Counted from the stretch's first letter, positions 42,138 through 53,359 are shown. The stretch: 64,000 nt of DNA from Blastocystis hominis (GCF_000151665.1 NW_013171865.1:712001-776000); one strand, 5' to 3'. Numbers and translations are program-made. Notes: generated by a model not told the origin, from the letters alone.

Positions 42138-43142
42138 CTATTTCGAAACCATCACATCGCCTTTTCTATGAAAGAATACTATTTTTAATAATTTTAGCAA
42201 CAAAGAGATGTAAGAAAGAATACCTTGATTACGTAATTGTTCTAATAATTCATCTACTGTCTTATATATGGTGCCGCTCTTTCTTTGCTCCGGATAAGAT
42301 AAGTACTGTACACTACGAATTACCTGGATAACGAACATCAGACAGAATACTACAACTCTTCGAATCGGGCAATAAAGATAACAGTGGAATGACTTCCAAC
42401 TTCTTCTTCTTCTTTGCTTTCACGATATCCGGTAGCTTTGGATAGCGAGGAGTATTCAAGCGGAGGTCCGTTGTGATCACTGCAGGAAGCGGAACTTCCA
42501 AAGTTCGAAGACCATCTTCCTCTTCTTCTTCCACGATCACCTAGTTTATACTTCAATAGAAAATATGTGCAAACTTTGCGAGGATCGTCGTCCCGAAATT
42601 TCATTGCGCTGACATTGGTTGCTTCGGGCCAATCCAGTAAGCCAGAAAGCATCGAGCCTGTTTGTTTGTTATCGCCATCAATGCTTTGTTTACCCATAAG
42701 CACCAGATCAGGTTTCTCCTTTTCAACAATCTTCTCCAGAGCCTGCGCGACAACGAAAGGAGGTACATCCACATCTACAGGCGTCGAAGACTCCACCAAA
42801 ATCCCTGGTTCTTAAGCAAAATATTTTCTCAAACCTCTATCCGCTCCTAAAGCCATGCAATAACGTAGTTGCTCTTGTGCAGCTTTTACCCCTATTGATA
42901 CTGCGACAATCTATTTTTTATAGCGGCCTCGGTGTAAATACCTCGTCGGCAACCTTCGCTTCTTTCAACCGAACCGCTTGCTCCATGGCAATCTCACAAA
43001 ACGGATTTACAGCCATTTTTAGGTTTTTCATCTCTACCCTTTGGGTTGAGGCGTTTAGTCGGATCTTTACTGCATGGTCCACGACTAATCGTTATTTGGC
43101 ACTCAAGCATCTGCCTCTCTTAACTGCAACAAGGATTTTCAT
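42138..43142 (-). CDS. ETFB: Electron transfer flavoprotein subunit beta
   Basis: ATG at 43142 ('MKILVAVKR'). Joined exons: '[20 protein letters not shown]', '[20 protein letters not shown]', '[20 protein letters not shown]', 'LGADRGL', '[20 protein letters not shown]', '[19 protein letters not shown]', '[20 protein letters not shown]' and '[18 protein letters not shown]', ending '[11 protein letters not shown]' plus a short tail, TAG 42138-42140. AMP/FAD-binding loop residues (GADRG, GKQ..DGD..QTG) are present. ETF passes electrons from acyl-CoA and amino-acid dehydrogenases in the mitochondrion-related organelle. Intron 1 (43085-43114, 30 nt) begins with GC rather than GT. The start codon lies 98 bp from the divergent EIF2B5. 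Confidence 0.95.
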
Positions 43143-43240
43143 TCGTTGACTCTTAGTTATTCATTTCTGACGTGTCTCCAACTTTTGGAACTCCCAAAAT
43201 TTCCACTATATAGGTCCACCTAGTTTTTTGTTTGGAATCG

Positions 43241-45902
43241 ATGGCTACCAATCTGGATAGAAAAGAAAAGAGACAAGTAGACAAGTCTATCCTCTGTTTG
43301 ATTCATAGGCTGTGCTAGTGGTCGATTCGAGTTCTCTTCTTCTTTTCCCACTCACTACTGATACTCCGTTTGTATGATTTAGGAGCTGTGCATTACTGAT
43401 AATAGAGCTTGCTTCCTCTGGCCAATATGACCATTATTGACTATTCCTTATACTGGCTGGCATCTCAAAGTGTTAATGAAGTCTTTGTATGTAGTACGGG
43501 CGATGACAAGAGTCTAGCAGATTACTTTAGTACCACGAATTGGAATGTGGTGAACTTGTAATCTCGTTTTGATGTTTTTTTGAATTAGGGAGAAGAAGGA
43601 ATGCATGCAGGGTGTTATCACATCTCCAGTGATTTACTATTACTACATGAGCAACTGCAGCTCTACAGGAGATATCCTCAGAGAAATTGACTCTCGTAAC
43701 CTGATAGAGAGCAGTTGCTTTCTCCTTGTGAACTGTGGGGCTATCACGAATCTGGATATCACCGAGTTGTGGAAAGAGCAGAAAGCGCGTTACAAGCAGT
43801 CGCCGTTTAACATCATGACCTCCGTTTTCACGCACATGCCCTACTACAAAGGTGTGCATCGCAAACGAGATATCGCTCTGGCTCTCACCGAGAGCAACCA
43901 GATCTTAGCTTACAAAAATATGAACGAGAGCGATTGTTTCTCGGTCTTAACCGAATCGGTGCTCGAAAACAACATGGTACGTTTCATTTCCTTCTGGTTT
44001 CTGATACCTTATAGACATCCATTCGTTACGATGTCGCGCCTGCTGGCATCCACATGTGCAGTCGCGACGTGCTCGTGCAGTTCAGCGACAACTACGACTA
44101 CAAAGACATCACGGAGGACTATCTGACCAACGAGGTGAACAACATCACGTTCGGCTACAAGTACTACGCCTACTTCAACGACAACTCTTATGCCTGCTTT
44201 ATCCATGTTGGCTGTGGGCTCTTATCTTTCTATTCTAGGATTTAACGTCTTACAAGCAAGTGGCCTCCGATATCATTCGTCGCTGGTGCTATCCGATGGT
44301 TCCGGATAACGATATCGCGGGACTGCGGATGTGCTCCTATGGACGAAACGACCTCTATGTGCATCCCTCCGTCAAACTCGATTATTCCACGCGTCTGATT
44401 CGTCGCTGCCGTAGGAATCGGCCCTGATCTGGGAGTGTAGTGATTCAGAACAACTCGGAGCTCGGAATGAACGCGGAGTTTTGCGGAACGATCATCGGCG
44501 TGGACTGCAAAGTAGGGGACAACACACACGTGGACCAATGCATGATCATGGATCGCAGCGATATCGGAGCGGACTGTCGCGTTGTGTCGGCTATTGTGGG
44601 AACCAACGTCGTGATTGGATCGAACTGCGAAGTGGTGAACTGTGTGCTGGGGCCTGGAGTTGTGATCGGCCCTGGAACATCGCTCTCCAGCAAGCTGGTG
44701 ATCAAACGATCGGATTTGGAGAATGTGCAGGACGAGCTGTCGTCGATCCAGGACGTGATGCAGGATCCGGTGATCCAGTCGCTGGAGATGTGGTTTGATC
44801 AGCAAGAAGATGGTGGAGAAGAAGAAGAAGAAGAAGTGCAGAAGGATATTTGTGTATTGCCGATGCAATACGAAACGCCGAATAAATGGATTGAATGGCC
44901 TCGCAATTCGTTCTCGAAGTGTCAGGGTTTCGAAAGCGACGACGAAGAGGAGGAAACGGTGGAGAATCTAAACAACAATTACTACTTGGGACTGAGCGAT
45001 TTCGTGAAGAATCTGGAAGACAGACAAGGCGAGAATATGGCTGATATTCTCACCGAAATCAACTGCTTCCGAATGAGTTGCAACTGCTCGTATTCGGATA
45101 TCGTGCGCAATCTGGTGGCGATTATGATCGAGTTCTGTTGGAATCCGAAAGATACGCTCGAAGAATGGGTGGGTTTTCCGTTCAGTTCGATGATGTGTAG
45201 AAGAAGAAGAAAATTGTGCAGGTGAAGGAGATTGTTCGGAGACAGTCGCTGTTGATCAAGAACTATCTGATTGAGAGCGAAGGCCTCTCCATGCTGTCCA
45301 TTATCGACTATGTGGCGCTTTTCTCGTCGGAGAACAACGAGTTCATTCCTTTCTTCGGGCCGTTTTTGCAGATTCTGTGGGATAGCGGCGTGGTGGACGA
45401 TAAGGCCGTGGGGAAGTGGATCGAAAACGTGCAGAACGACCCGGATTCGTCGTATGTGGAGCTGCTGGACGATCCGGTAGTGCGAGAGATGAAAGAGTAT
45501 ATCAATGATGACTCGGAGTATTCTTCCTATTCGGAATATTCCAGCAGTGGAAGCGATTCGTATAGTGGAAGTGAGTCGGAGTCGGAGTCAGAATCGGAGT
45601 CGGAGTCGGAGTCAGAATCGGAGTCTGAGTCTGAGTCTGAGTCTGAGTCAGAGTCAGTGTCTGAGTTAGAGTCAGTGTCTGAGTTAGAGTCAGAGCCAGT
45701 GTCTGAGTTAGAGTCAGTGTCTGAGTTAGAGTCAGAGTCAGTGTCTGAGTTAGAGAGTGAAAGTGGATTAGAGAGCGGAAGTAGATCAGAGAGTGAAAGT
45801 GAAAGTGAATCAGAAAGTGAAAGCGACTTTGGATCAGAAAGTGGCTCGGGATCAGAATGTGATGATAGCAACTCGTATTCTGCTTCCGATTCTAGTGATT
45901 AA
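43241..45902 (+). CDS. EIF2B5: Translation initiation factor eIF2B subunit epsilon with Ser-Glu tail
   Basis: Catalytic subunit of the eIF2 GDP/GTP exchange factor. ATG at 43241; introns of 24-34 nt (near 43289, 43373 and 43561) restore the N-terminal nucleotidyltransferase-like core: '[20 protein letters not shown]' joined to '[18 protein letters not shown]', then '[20 protein letters not shown]' and '[15 protein letters not shown]'. The left-handed beta-helix follows ('[20 protein letters not shown]', '[20 protein letters not shown]', '[20 protein letters not shown]'), then the acidic linker and the W2 HEAT domain ('[20 protein letters not shown]', '[20 protein letters not shown]', '[20 protein letters not shown]'). 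After the W2 end, where relatives stop, about 120 residues of nearly pure Ser-Glu repeats follow to TAA 45900-45902. Confidence 0.95.
45547..45850. repeat. Degenerate GAGTCN hexamer array (Ser-Glu repeat) in EIF2B5
   Basis: Variants of GAGTCG/GAGTCA/GAGTCT, partly organised into a longer unit (GTGTCTGAGTTAGAGTCA) repeated several times at about 45658-45750. Encodes (SE)n and SVSELE repeats. Confidence 0.85.
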
Positions 45903-45968
45903 TCCTTGTTAACCACGCTTTTGATTCCCTTTTCTAATAGCATTCGTTGTTTCTTTCACACAAACACT

Positions 45969-48033
45969 TCAAATCTTAAAGAAGATGTTCTGACGCACAA
46001 ATTCATTTCCAATCACAACCCACATTCCCACACCCAACACATAAGAATTAATCATCGTCGTCCAGTGCGTCGCTTCCTTAAAATGATATCTACACGTTCA
46101 TTCCCCATCCATTATTATTCCTTACGAGAACGGCATATACTCTCCCACGAACTCATGAATCACGTAAATCAACAAGGAATTCATCCCCAACGCCCGATAA
46201 GGAAAGCCCGACCAAATCTTCCACACATCCACCAGCAAATAGATCAGTCCAAACGCCAAAAATCCAGTTCCACTCGTGATCGCGATAAAACTCGTGTTCC
46301 ACTTGTTCTTATTAATCGGCATGTATCCATCGTACTGCTTGAATCCGCACAGAATGCCACTGAACAGCAGCAAACCTGCTCCAATTCCAAGATACACCAA
46401 CAACTGATTCTTCTGCTTCTTCACTGTTCGGAATACCCACGGTATCCACGTTCCCAAATACGTCAAAAAGATCGCGTTCATCATTCCCAAGATTCCTTCA
46501 CACTCGAAATGGTTGCCTCCATACACATAAACCACCGCAGAGCCGTGGTACATGTGCTTTTCTCCCAGCAGCTTCAAGTCGATGTAGCGGTAAATTCCGC
46601 CGGTGCAATCGCGGAACAAGCCATCATCTCCGTTCCCACCGGGGCCAGAATAGCCGACAGGACAGCCAGGAGCCGCCACAAACTTTGCAATGGACCAGTG
46701 CCTATTTGTGAGAGAGAACAGAAGCAAGAGAATACGCCACGGCGAAGAGAGTCGGGACGATCCAGTCCAGTCTAAAACAAAAGAAGGGAACGCAAAAACA
46801 AACATGTGGCGAACGTTGGGATCGTCTTTGAACGTGGAACGCGCGGTCCATCGACTGATGAATCCTTTTCCCTTGTACCAGACCGGCGTGTAGAGAAGAA
46901 CAAGCGAGTTGATGAGTCCAGACACGGAGAAATAGGCAAGAACTGAGAATGAGAGAAGGCAAAAGCAAATGAAAACCTCCAAGGATTCGCACCGTTTCGA
47001 ACGACTGGGATTGATTAATCAGGAAATTGAGGACGTAGAGAATCAGGGCACGCTTCAGACACTTCAGCGTGCACTTCCATGTCGCCTTCAGAGGCGAGCA
47101 TCCATCGAGTTGGTATCGTTTGAACGCTCCGTTCATGGAGAGAGGAAGAGACATGCCTTGCGTAAACATAAACCTACGATCGATCGACCCATCCATCATC
47201 CGCTGTACAGAGGAAACGCGAAGTCCGCAAACGTGATTCCATCCCAGGCAGCATGCATGAGGGAGTGACTGTATTGGCCTGCTCCATAGTTCGCGAAGAT
47301 CATGATGCAGATCGTGATGCCTCGGAACACGTCGATCGATTGCACGCGTGATTTCATTGGCTGGGAGACAACGGATTGTTTCTCCTTTTGGATGAGTGGC
47401 TCATTGACGGAGCTTGCTTCAGTTTTGGAGGCTTCTTCATTCCTTCCCTTGCGAATGTTTTCGATCATCACAACAAAAAAACAAAATGCAAAGGTAATCG
47501 CGATCATAAAGTATAAGGGAACGTAGTAGTCATGACCTTTCTTGTCTGTAATAAGCTGCATCTGCACTTATAACACATACACTCATTGCTACCGGGACCG
47601 AAGCGTCGGTATAGTTCAACGTGTACATGCCATATTCTTGAAGCTGGACCGATGTGATAATGGAAGTCTCTTCCGCTTCTATTCCATTTTCAACTCGAGT
47701 CACCTGGAAATCAAGAGGGAACTGCATATCGGTTATACGATATCTCCTTGATGTTATCCTGCCGCATCTCTTTACTACGTAAATCCACCTTTCATAGACT
47801 CATCAAACTCTTGGAACAAGCATTTGTGACAATTGGCAGATCTGAAGAAAATCTACGCAACGATCACAAAATCAAATAGAAACACACCTTGTAATATCCT
47901 TGAGGCATCTGAAAGCGAACATGGGCACAATTCATTTTTCCCTCGATATCATCTGCCGAAACCTATAGAATGACGATATCTGAAGTTAGTCAACCAAAAG
48001 TGCTAGGAACAATACACACAAAAGAGATAACAT
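45969..48033 (-). CDS. HGSNAT: Heparan-alpha-glucosaminide N-acetyltransferase-like protein (HGSNAT family)
   Basis: Polytopic membrane acyltransferase of lysosomes/endosomes. ATG at 48033 with a signal peptide interrupted by a 32-nt intron ('MLSLLCVLFLALL' joined to 'VSADDIEGKMNCAHV'). Lumenal exons follow, then TM1 'PLYFMIAITFAFCFFVVMIE', 'RVQSIDVFRGITICIMIFAN' and 'HAAWDGITFADFAFPLY', which carries the His aligned with the acetyl-accepting histidine. Later: 'PGCPVGYSGPGGNGDDGLFR', 'DCTGGIYRYIDLKLLGEKHM', 'GILGMMNAIFLTYLG', 'YMPINKNKWNTSFIAITSGT', 'LGMNSLLIYVIHEFVGEYMP'. A 36-nt intron near 46120 leads to the last exon 'HFKEATHWTTMINSYVLG' ending 'NIFFKI', TGA 45969-45971 followed by a TGTTTGTG motif. 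Substrate in this organism is unknown. Confidence 0.92.
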
Positions 48034-48232
48034 TTTTGTTTAACAATTGGAGTGTAATGTGTACGTTTCTATCAAATAGGACGAGTGATAACAGTAATAC
48101 GAAACTATCTGGACATTACCCTACTCTCCTGCTGTGACACTCACAGTACTTTCAATCGACTGTCTCTTCCCAGTACAGTGAGATATACCCATTTTCATTT
48201 TTTTTGAATCATTAATCCGAGGTGTCGTTTAG

Positions 48233-48525
48233 ATGGAGCTTTCTGATAACGAGAGGGATGAGTTATTGTATCAACTATTGAAGAAGGATTTAAAGACTGC
48301 AGGCAAGTAAGTTATCCTTTTGTGCTTCTAATCTGTAGGAATCTTAACAAGGTGACGGAGAAATGCTTTTGCAGTTGTGTGAAGGATTTTACGGTTTCAA
48401 CCCTCGGAAAAAAGGAATTGGCCTGCATACAGAACTGTGCTTCCAAGCAAATGGACCTGATGGACCGAACACAGCGCGCATATCAGGAAGTGAGGACTAA
48501 GGGGATGTCCACCACATCTCAATAG
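48233..48525 (+). CDS. TIM9: Small TIM chaperone, Tim9-like
   Basis: ATG at 48233 ('MELSDNERDELLYQLLKK'), a 32-nt intron at about 48307-48338, then 'LNKVTEKCFCSCVKDFTVST' and 'ELACIQNCASKQMDLMDRTQ'. The twin CX3C motif (CFCSC... wait-free form C-x3-C at 'CFCSC' and 'CIQNC'), the spacing between them and 'VKDFT' identify a small TIM chaperone; 'LTE.CF..CVKDF' favours Tim9 over Tim10. It escorts hydrophobic precursors across the intermembrane space of the mitochondrion-related organelle. About 86 residues, TAG 48523-48525. A (GTTT)n-rich 3' region with TGTTTGTT lies 60-70 bp downstream. Confidence 0.88.
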
Positions 48526-48854
48526 TTTCACATATTTCATACGCATTCTAAATCCTTATGCCATAGTGATTTGTTCGTCTGTTCGTTTGTTTGTTGTAAA
48601 TAAGAGTCGAGTTACTCAGTTGTGTGAGTGGTTTCCTTGCCTCAATAAAAATCGTCATTTACTTTTCTAAAGTGTAGTATATTTGGTAAAAAATAAACGC
48701 GCGAACGAGCAATAGAGAAAATCGATTGACCACTCTAAGGAAACGATGTCCCAAATATATAGAAAATTCCTATATAAATTTAGGACATTGAGGTTCCGTC
48801 GTTGTCCATTTATCGCTTTTCATAGTTTTCTATCTCAAAACATTTTAACTCACC

Positions 48855-49862
48855 ATGGGTAAACATCAAGATCGTCGTCTTACTTTCTGGCAGAACTTCA
48901 TTGCCGGAGGTATTGCTGGAGTCGGTTCTCGTACATTCACCTCCCCTCTCGATGTGGTCAAGATTATTTGCCAGGTCGGTTCGAAGCAGCACACTGGTTT
49001 CATTGGAACCTTCAAGAACGTGTACAGCCAGGAGGGTCTGAAGGGATTCTGGAAGGGTAATGGTGTTGCCTGTGTGAGACTGTTCCCCTACTCTGCTATC
49101 AACTTCGCTGTGTTCAACGAGTTGAAGAAGGTGTGGACCGATCCCGAGACTGGAAGAATGTCGAACTTCCTTTCCCTGTCTGCCGGAGCTATTGCCGGAG
49201 TGGTCGCTACGGTGGCTGTGTATCCTCTGGATATGATCAAGACCCGTTTGACTGTGCAGGTCAATGGCCAGAACAAGTACAACGGAATCATTGATGCCTT
49301 CCGTGTGATCATTAAGGAGGAGGGAGTGATGGCTCTGTACAAGGGTATTACCGCTTCCATTCTTGGTGTGATTCCTTTCGGAGGTCTTCAGTTCATGTCC
49401 TACGAAATTCTGGCTTACGTCTGGGGCAAGCCTCGTTCTGAGTTGAAGGGATGGGAGAACTTCGTGAACGGTTGCTTGGCTGGATCCATTGCTCAGACTG
49501 TGTCCTTCCCGTTCGATACCATCCGTAAGAAGATGCAGGCTCAGAACAAGAAGGCTCTGACTTCGGATGTGGATGTGGAGTTCAACGGTCTGTGGGATTG
49601 CATCTGCCAGACTGTCAAGAGAAACGGTGTCCTGGGTCTCTGGAGAGGTACTCTCGCCAACCTGGCCAAGGTCGCTCCTTACGCTGGTCTGATGTTCTTC
49701 TTCAACGAGATCTGCAAGAACTTCTACTACTACCGCAACGGTTACACCACCAGCATGTGGAAGCCCACTCCTAAGGAAGGAATTGATCAGTCCTGGTCTG
49801 TGCAGGAGATCAAGGCCTACTATGCTGAGCAGAAGAAGAAGGAGCAGAAGAAGGACGAATAA
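48855..49862 (+). CDS. Mitochondrial carrier family (SLC25) protein
   Basis: Single-exon ORF of 335 residues with three repeats, each carrying the carrier signature: 'PLDVVKIICQVGS', 'PLDMIKTRLTVQ' and 'PFDTIRKKMQAQ'. Companion motifs: 'EGLKGFWKGNGVACVRLFPY', 'EGVMALYKGITASILGVIPF' and 'NGVLGLWRGTLANLAKVAPY'. 'GNG.ACVR.FPYSAINFAVF' resembles the adenine-nucleotide/CoA carrier branch (SLC25A16/23-25/42 types), with no N-terminal EF-hand. The C-terminal 40 residues are an extra Lys/Glu tail. No introns and strong codon bias suggest high expression. Exact substrate cannot be told from sequence. Confidence 0.93.
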   Translation: MGKHQDRRLTFWQNFIAGGIAGVGSRTFTSPLDVVKIICQVGSKQHTGFIGTFKNVYSQEGLKGFWKGNGVACVRLFPYSAINFAVFNELKKVWTDPETGRMSNFLSLSAGAIAGVVATVAVYPLDMIKTRLTVQVNGQNKYNGIIDAFRVIIKEEGVMALYKGITASILGVIPFGGLQFMSYEILAYVWGKPRSELKGWENFVNGCLAGSIAQTVSFPFDTIRKKMQAQNKKALTSDVDVEFNGLWDCICQTVKRNGVLGLWRGTLANLAKVAPYAGLMFFFNEICKNFYYYRNGYTTSMWKPTPKEGIDQSWSVQEIKAYYAEQKKKEQKKDE

Positions 49863-49930
49863 AGGAACTCATGTAGTAGTACTTGGTGAGCACTATACTT
49901 TGATTGAAGTATGGAGTATCGTTTTGGTGT

Positions 49931-50014
49931 GTTTGTTTGAATCAGGTTTGTTGCGTTTGTTTGAATCAGGTTTGTTGTGATGTTTGTTTGTATCAACTTT
50001 GTTGCGATGTTTGA
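49931..50014. repeat. Three direct repeats of about 24-27 bp, each with a GTTTGTTTG core
   Basis: Units begin at about 49931, 49955 and 49982 (GTTTGTTTGAATCAGGTTTG and variants). Each contains the TGTTTGTT-like 3' processing motif, located ~70-120 bp after the stop of the carrier gene. Confidence 0.75.
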
Positions 50015-50062
50015 CCTTTTTTTCACTCAGTCATTCATTGGGAGGGAGCTCCAATTTGGTTT

Positions 50063-50272
50063 ATGCATTCCAGATATAATCTGGTCAATGCGATCATCCA
50101 GGGAAAGTACCACCGCGGACCCATTCGATGGAGAGTATGACTTCGCAAAACTCAACATTCTCTCTAGAGAAAAGCTATTGTCCTAGAAAGCATCGTCTTC
50201 TCCTATACATTCCTAGAACACTGTACTTACTTCGCTTTCAGTGAAGATGGAGAAACTTTGCGTAGATTCTAG
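50063..50272 (+). CDS. Possible small two-exon gene, unknown
   Basis: ATG at 50063 reads 'MHSRYNLVNAIIQGKYHRGP' then 'IRWR'; removing a 33-nt GT-AG intron (about 50135-50167) continues 'RKAIVLESIVFSYTFLEHC' and 'TYFAFSEDGETLRRF' to TAG 50270-50272, 58 residues in all. The intron size and the coding-like sequence on both sides support it, but I do not recognise the protein and the AT-rich surroundings give no other evidence. Confidence 0.35.
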
Positions 50273-50430
50273 ATTCCACATTCCAAACTAGTGAGTTGTT
50301 GTATTTTCGATTCATCGACCGCCTATTTGATTCAATGGAAATATGCTCCTCATCAGGTGGGTGGGTGGGCGAAATAAATCGATATATAGGGACTCTTGCC
50401 GCTTCGTTGCCTTCACTGTGTTATGTTAAA

Positions 50431-51529
50431 ATGCGAGCAACCCTTTTCGACTGCATTTTGCCTTGCGGAGTGTGATAAGTCTTTTTGGGGTTTTTTACTT
50501 TTTGATTGCAGAGTGATAGTGTAGTGTCCTATTTCGTTGAACCTTCCTTCCCAACTTATCATCTTTCTCTCACCTTCATTCAGCAAAATATGACAATTAT
50601 CTATCACAGCCAATATCCGTGTAATCATTCGTCCGCTTTTCAAATGGATTCGCGTTTAATCACCTACACCTCCGATTCTTGCTGCTCTATTCTCCCTTAC
50701 CCCAATGAATTTGAGCTGGTTCTCTGTGAAACAAACCCAGCAAAGTCACATTCCGAGTCATTCGACTACGAGTGGAAGTCCGCTCAATCTCGTCGCTTTC
50801 TTCAAGAATCGAAGTTTCCCATCCTTTCTTCAGCAAAATCAAACCTCTCCTTTCTCGCCTCTGCACCTCATCGTCGCTGGTTCTCCATCATCTACCCGCA
50901 TCCCAACTCCCCCGTCGTTTTGAATCTCGCTTCGTTTTTTATCTCCGATCGTGGCGTCGACGCGTTTTCCAGAGAATTCCAGAACGAAACCAACGGAATC
51001 AAGGTAGGAACAGTAGCAGCAGCAGTAGTGAGTAACGATCCAGGTCAAAATCGGCAAGGTTTCGATCACAGAGCTGTGTGCTGCGTGCTTTCCGGGCACT
51101 TTTATCCACTATTTTTCGTATTCCATAATTCAGTCCTATTTGTGCCATTCGCGCTGCTTTGTGCCACACGTTCAGCTCGCGTGCTTGGTGCTGGCGAGCA
51201 GCCTGCAGGCTTCTGAACGCCGGATGAAGAAGGATTGCTACTGGGTGGTGCTGGAGCTCTGCTTCCACGCGTCGAAGACAGCGAAGATGACCGAAAACGC
51301 GTACGCAGTGGTGTTGGAAAAGAGGCCAATCAAGCTGGAGAGCGAGGATTTTGCGATGCAGCGACGGGAAGTCGCGGAAATTCTGGAAAGGCGAGTGAAA
51401 TATCTGTCTGCAAAGCTGGAGGGCGTGTGGCGAGGGAAGCCTGCGACGTACAGCTTTCGTTCTGAGCAAGGAAAGCCGGTGGTGGTCGTGAATCCGCGAT
51501 ATGGCGATGTTTTATACACGGTTTCGTGA
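50431..51529 (+). CDS. Protein of unknown function
   Basis: ATG at 50431 ('MRATLFDCILPCG'). An intron of about 40 nt (near 50468-50510) leads to 'SDSVVSYFVEPSFPTYHLSL', and a second near 51004-51043 joins 'FSREFQNETNGIK' to 'VKIGKVSITELCAACFPGTF'. The C-terminal half is helical and better conserved in style ('VQLACLVLASSLQASERRMK', 'DCYWVVLELCFHASKTAKMT'), ending 'VVVVNPRYGDVLYTVS', TGA 51527-51529. About 340 residues. No membrane span or catalytic motif recognised. The stop T is followed by GATC and TGTTTGAT, which overlaps the 3' motif of the convergent GT92 gene. Confidence 0.6.
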
Positions 51530-51550
51530 TCTGTTTGATACAAACACTCG
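51528..51550. terminator. Bidirectional 3' processing element
   Basis: Plus strand: T 51527, GATC, TGTTTGAT (51532-51539). Minus strand: T 51551, CGAG, TGTTTGTA (51546-51539). The core TGTTTGATACAAACA is palindromic; predicted cleavage points are 24 bp apart. Confidence 0.65.
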
Positions 51551-53237
51551 AAAACAATGCACGATGTAACGCTTGCTCCACGAAAGGATTCTGTAACATG
51601 GGAACGGAGGGCAGTCTGCGGAAGCCAGGCTTGAAGTGGATCATGACCAAATCCAAGTTATGGTTGATGTACATTCGCTTGCCATAGCGGATTAAATGAA
51701 CCTCCACGTAGGGAGTGGTTCGCACACGCACGATCGTCTTCTGCCGCTCGCCTTTCGTCACTTTTTTGCATCGTCGATCGCACACTTCGTGGATTTGCAT
51801 CGACTTCTGCCAGTCCTCAATGCGATACTGACACGCATAAAAGTCATTCCGCACCTACACGTCAGTTCGCGCTGTGAAACGCACGCTGAAACCATCCACG
51901 TTGGGATATGCCAAATCGTACAATCGCACGACATCGACCACTCTCCAATCCGGATTGACGGGCAGGAAAAACTCGTCGACATCGCAGAAAATCATAAACT
52001 GCGTGGTGTATCGATATCTCCGATTGCAGCTGTTCATCATCACTTGCTGCTCGTAGAACGGACGATGATAGGGCAGTGTGAAATCGATGAGATCGATGAT
52101 TCCATGCGTGGTATACGCTCTCAACTTTTCCTCCCAATACGGGAGATTTCCGTTGATGTAGAACGCGAAGTGCTGCACGCCATGGAAGAAATGGTGGTTG
52201 ATAAACGCGATCACCTGCGCTAACGGCGCGTTTTCGAGGAACACGCAGAGGGAGAGATAGAATCGCTGCGCGCGGAAGTCGGGAAGGAACTCAAGATCGA
52301 GCGAATAGGAGTGATTTTCCTGAAGGGATCGAATTGCGTAATGCGTGTCGCTCGCTGTCGAGCATTGGTTCTTAAATTTGAATTCTGTGATGATGATGTG
52401 TTTGTCGGGATCCACGCGATAGTGATTCGTTTCCGTCTGTCCCGCGTGTGTGCAAACCCACGTGTCCGTCATGCTGATTCGCGTTTTGTTTCGTCCGGAC
52501 ACCACGTACATGTATTTCAAGTTAAACAACGCTTCCACCACCAGCGTCTCATCTTCGCAGTACGTAAACCCGTCCATTAGCATCGGAGACAGCCCGGAAT
52601 AGTATTTCGGGTCCGCTGTGTAGAACTCGTGGCGAGGTCGACCCACCCAGACGGTCGTTTCACTCGTGCTTTTTTGGGCGGCTTGGCGAAGCTCCTCTTC
52701 CGTGTATGGTACGGTGAGGTTCATTGAGCGGCGAAGACGATACAGGGTTTGGTTTCGCATCGCATCCAGCTGCTTAAAGTATTTCATCTGCCAAAACGTC
52801 GATTTGCCTTTCAGAAACTCTTTCTCCGTGTGGTTCTCCCGGCGTCCGTTGATGAGGTACTCATCCGGATTGGTAGGGGTGAAATAGGGAGGGATTGGCT
52901 GCATTGCAAACGATTGGAGAGGCTTCTTTATGAGCAGTCTTGGATCGAGTCTCGGTTGCATTGTTGGGAGTCCAGTTGTCTCAAATATTTCTCGTTTTTC
53001 ATCGTTGTAGAATAGTTTCTTTGGAATAGTAAACCGAGGTGGCTTCTGGTCCGTGTTCAACTGCGGAGCACTTTCCTTCTTTGGTAGTGGTACAGATGAC
53101 TGGTAAACGACTTGAGTATTATATTGAAATAGCGGAGAGGAGCCTATTTTCATTGGCCACGATATCACGGAAAAATCACCCATAGATAGATCTAAAATAG
53201 AGAAAAACGAAAACACATACAGTCCTGTCCAGAACAT
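51551..53237 (-). CDS. Glycosyltransferase family 92 (DUF23) type II membrane protein
   Basis: ATG at 53237 with an N-terminal hydrophobic anchor ('MFWTGLYVFSFFSILDLS'), a stem, then the GT92 domain: 'APLAQVIAFINHHFFHGVQH', 'FAFYINGNLPYWEEKLRAYT', 'YEQQVMMNSCNRRYRYTTQF' and 'MIFCDVDEFFLPVNPDWRVV' with the D-x-D-E metal/nucleotide site. A 30-nt intron at about 51857-51886 joins 'YPNVDGFS' to 'VRNDFYACQYRIEDWQKS', 'RRCKKVTKGERQKTIVRVRT'. Related enzymes add galactose to glycans in the Golgi. No stop is encoded at the end: the frame runs on deep into the convergent gene. Poly(A) after T 51551 gives TAA following 'QALHRALF'. About 550 residues. Confidence 0.87.
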
Positions 53238-53359
53238 TCAGTTACTCGATAGTAAACGGCAATTGCACACAATAACAATGTAATCTACATCTTGATCTTT
53301 CTCTACAAACCCCAAACAATATAGATTGTACTATTATTCATAGTAACAAACAAGACGCA

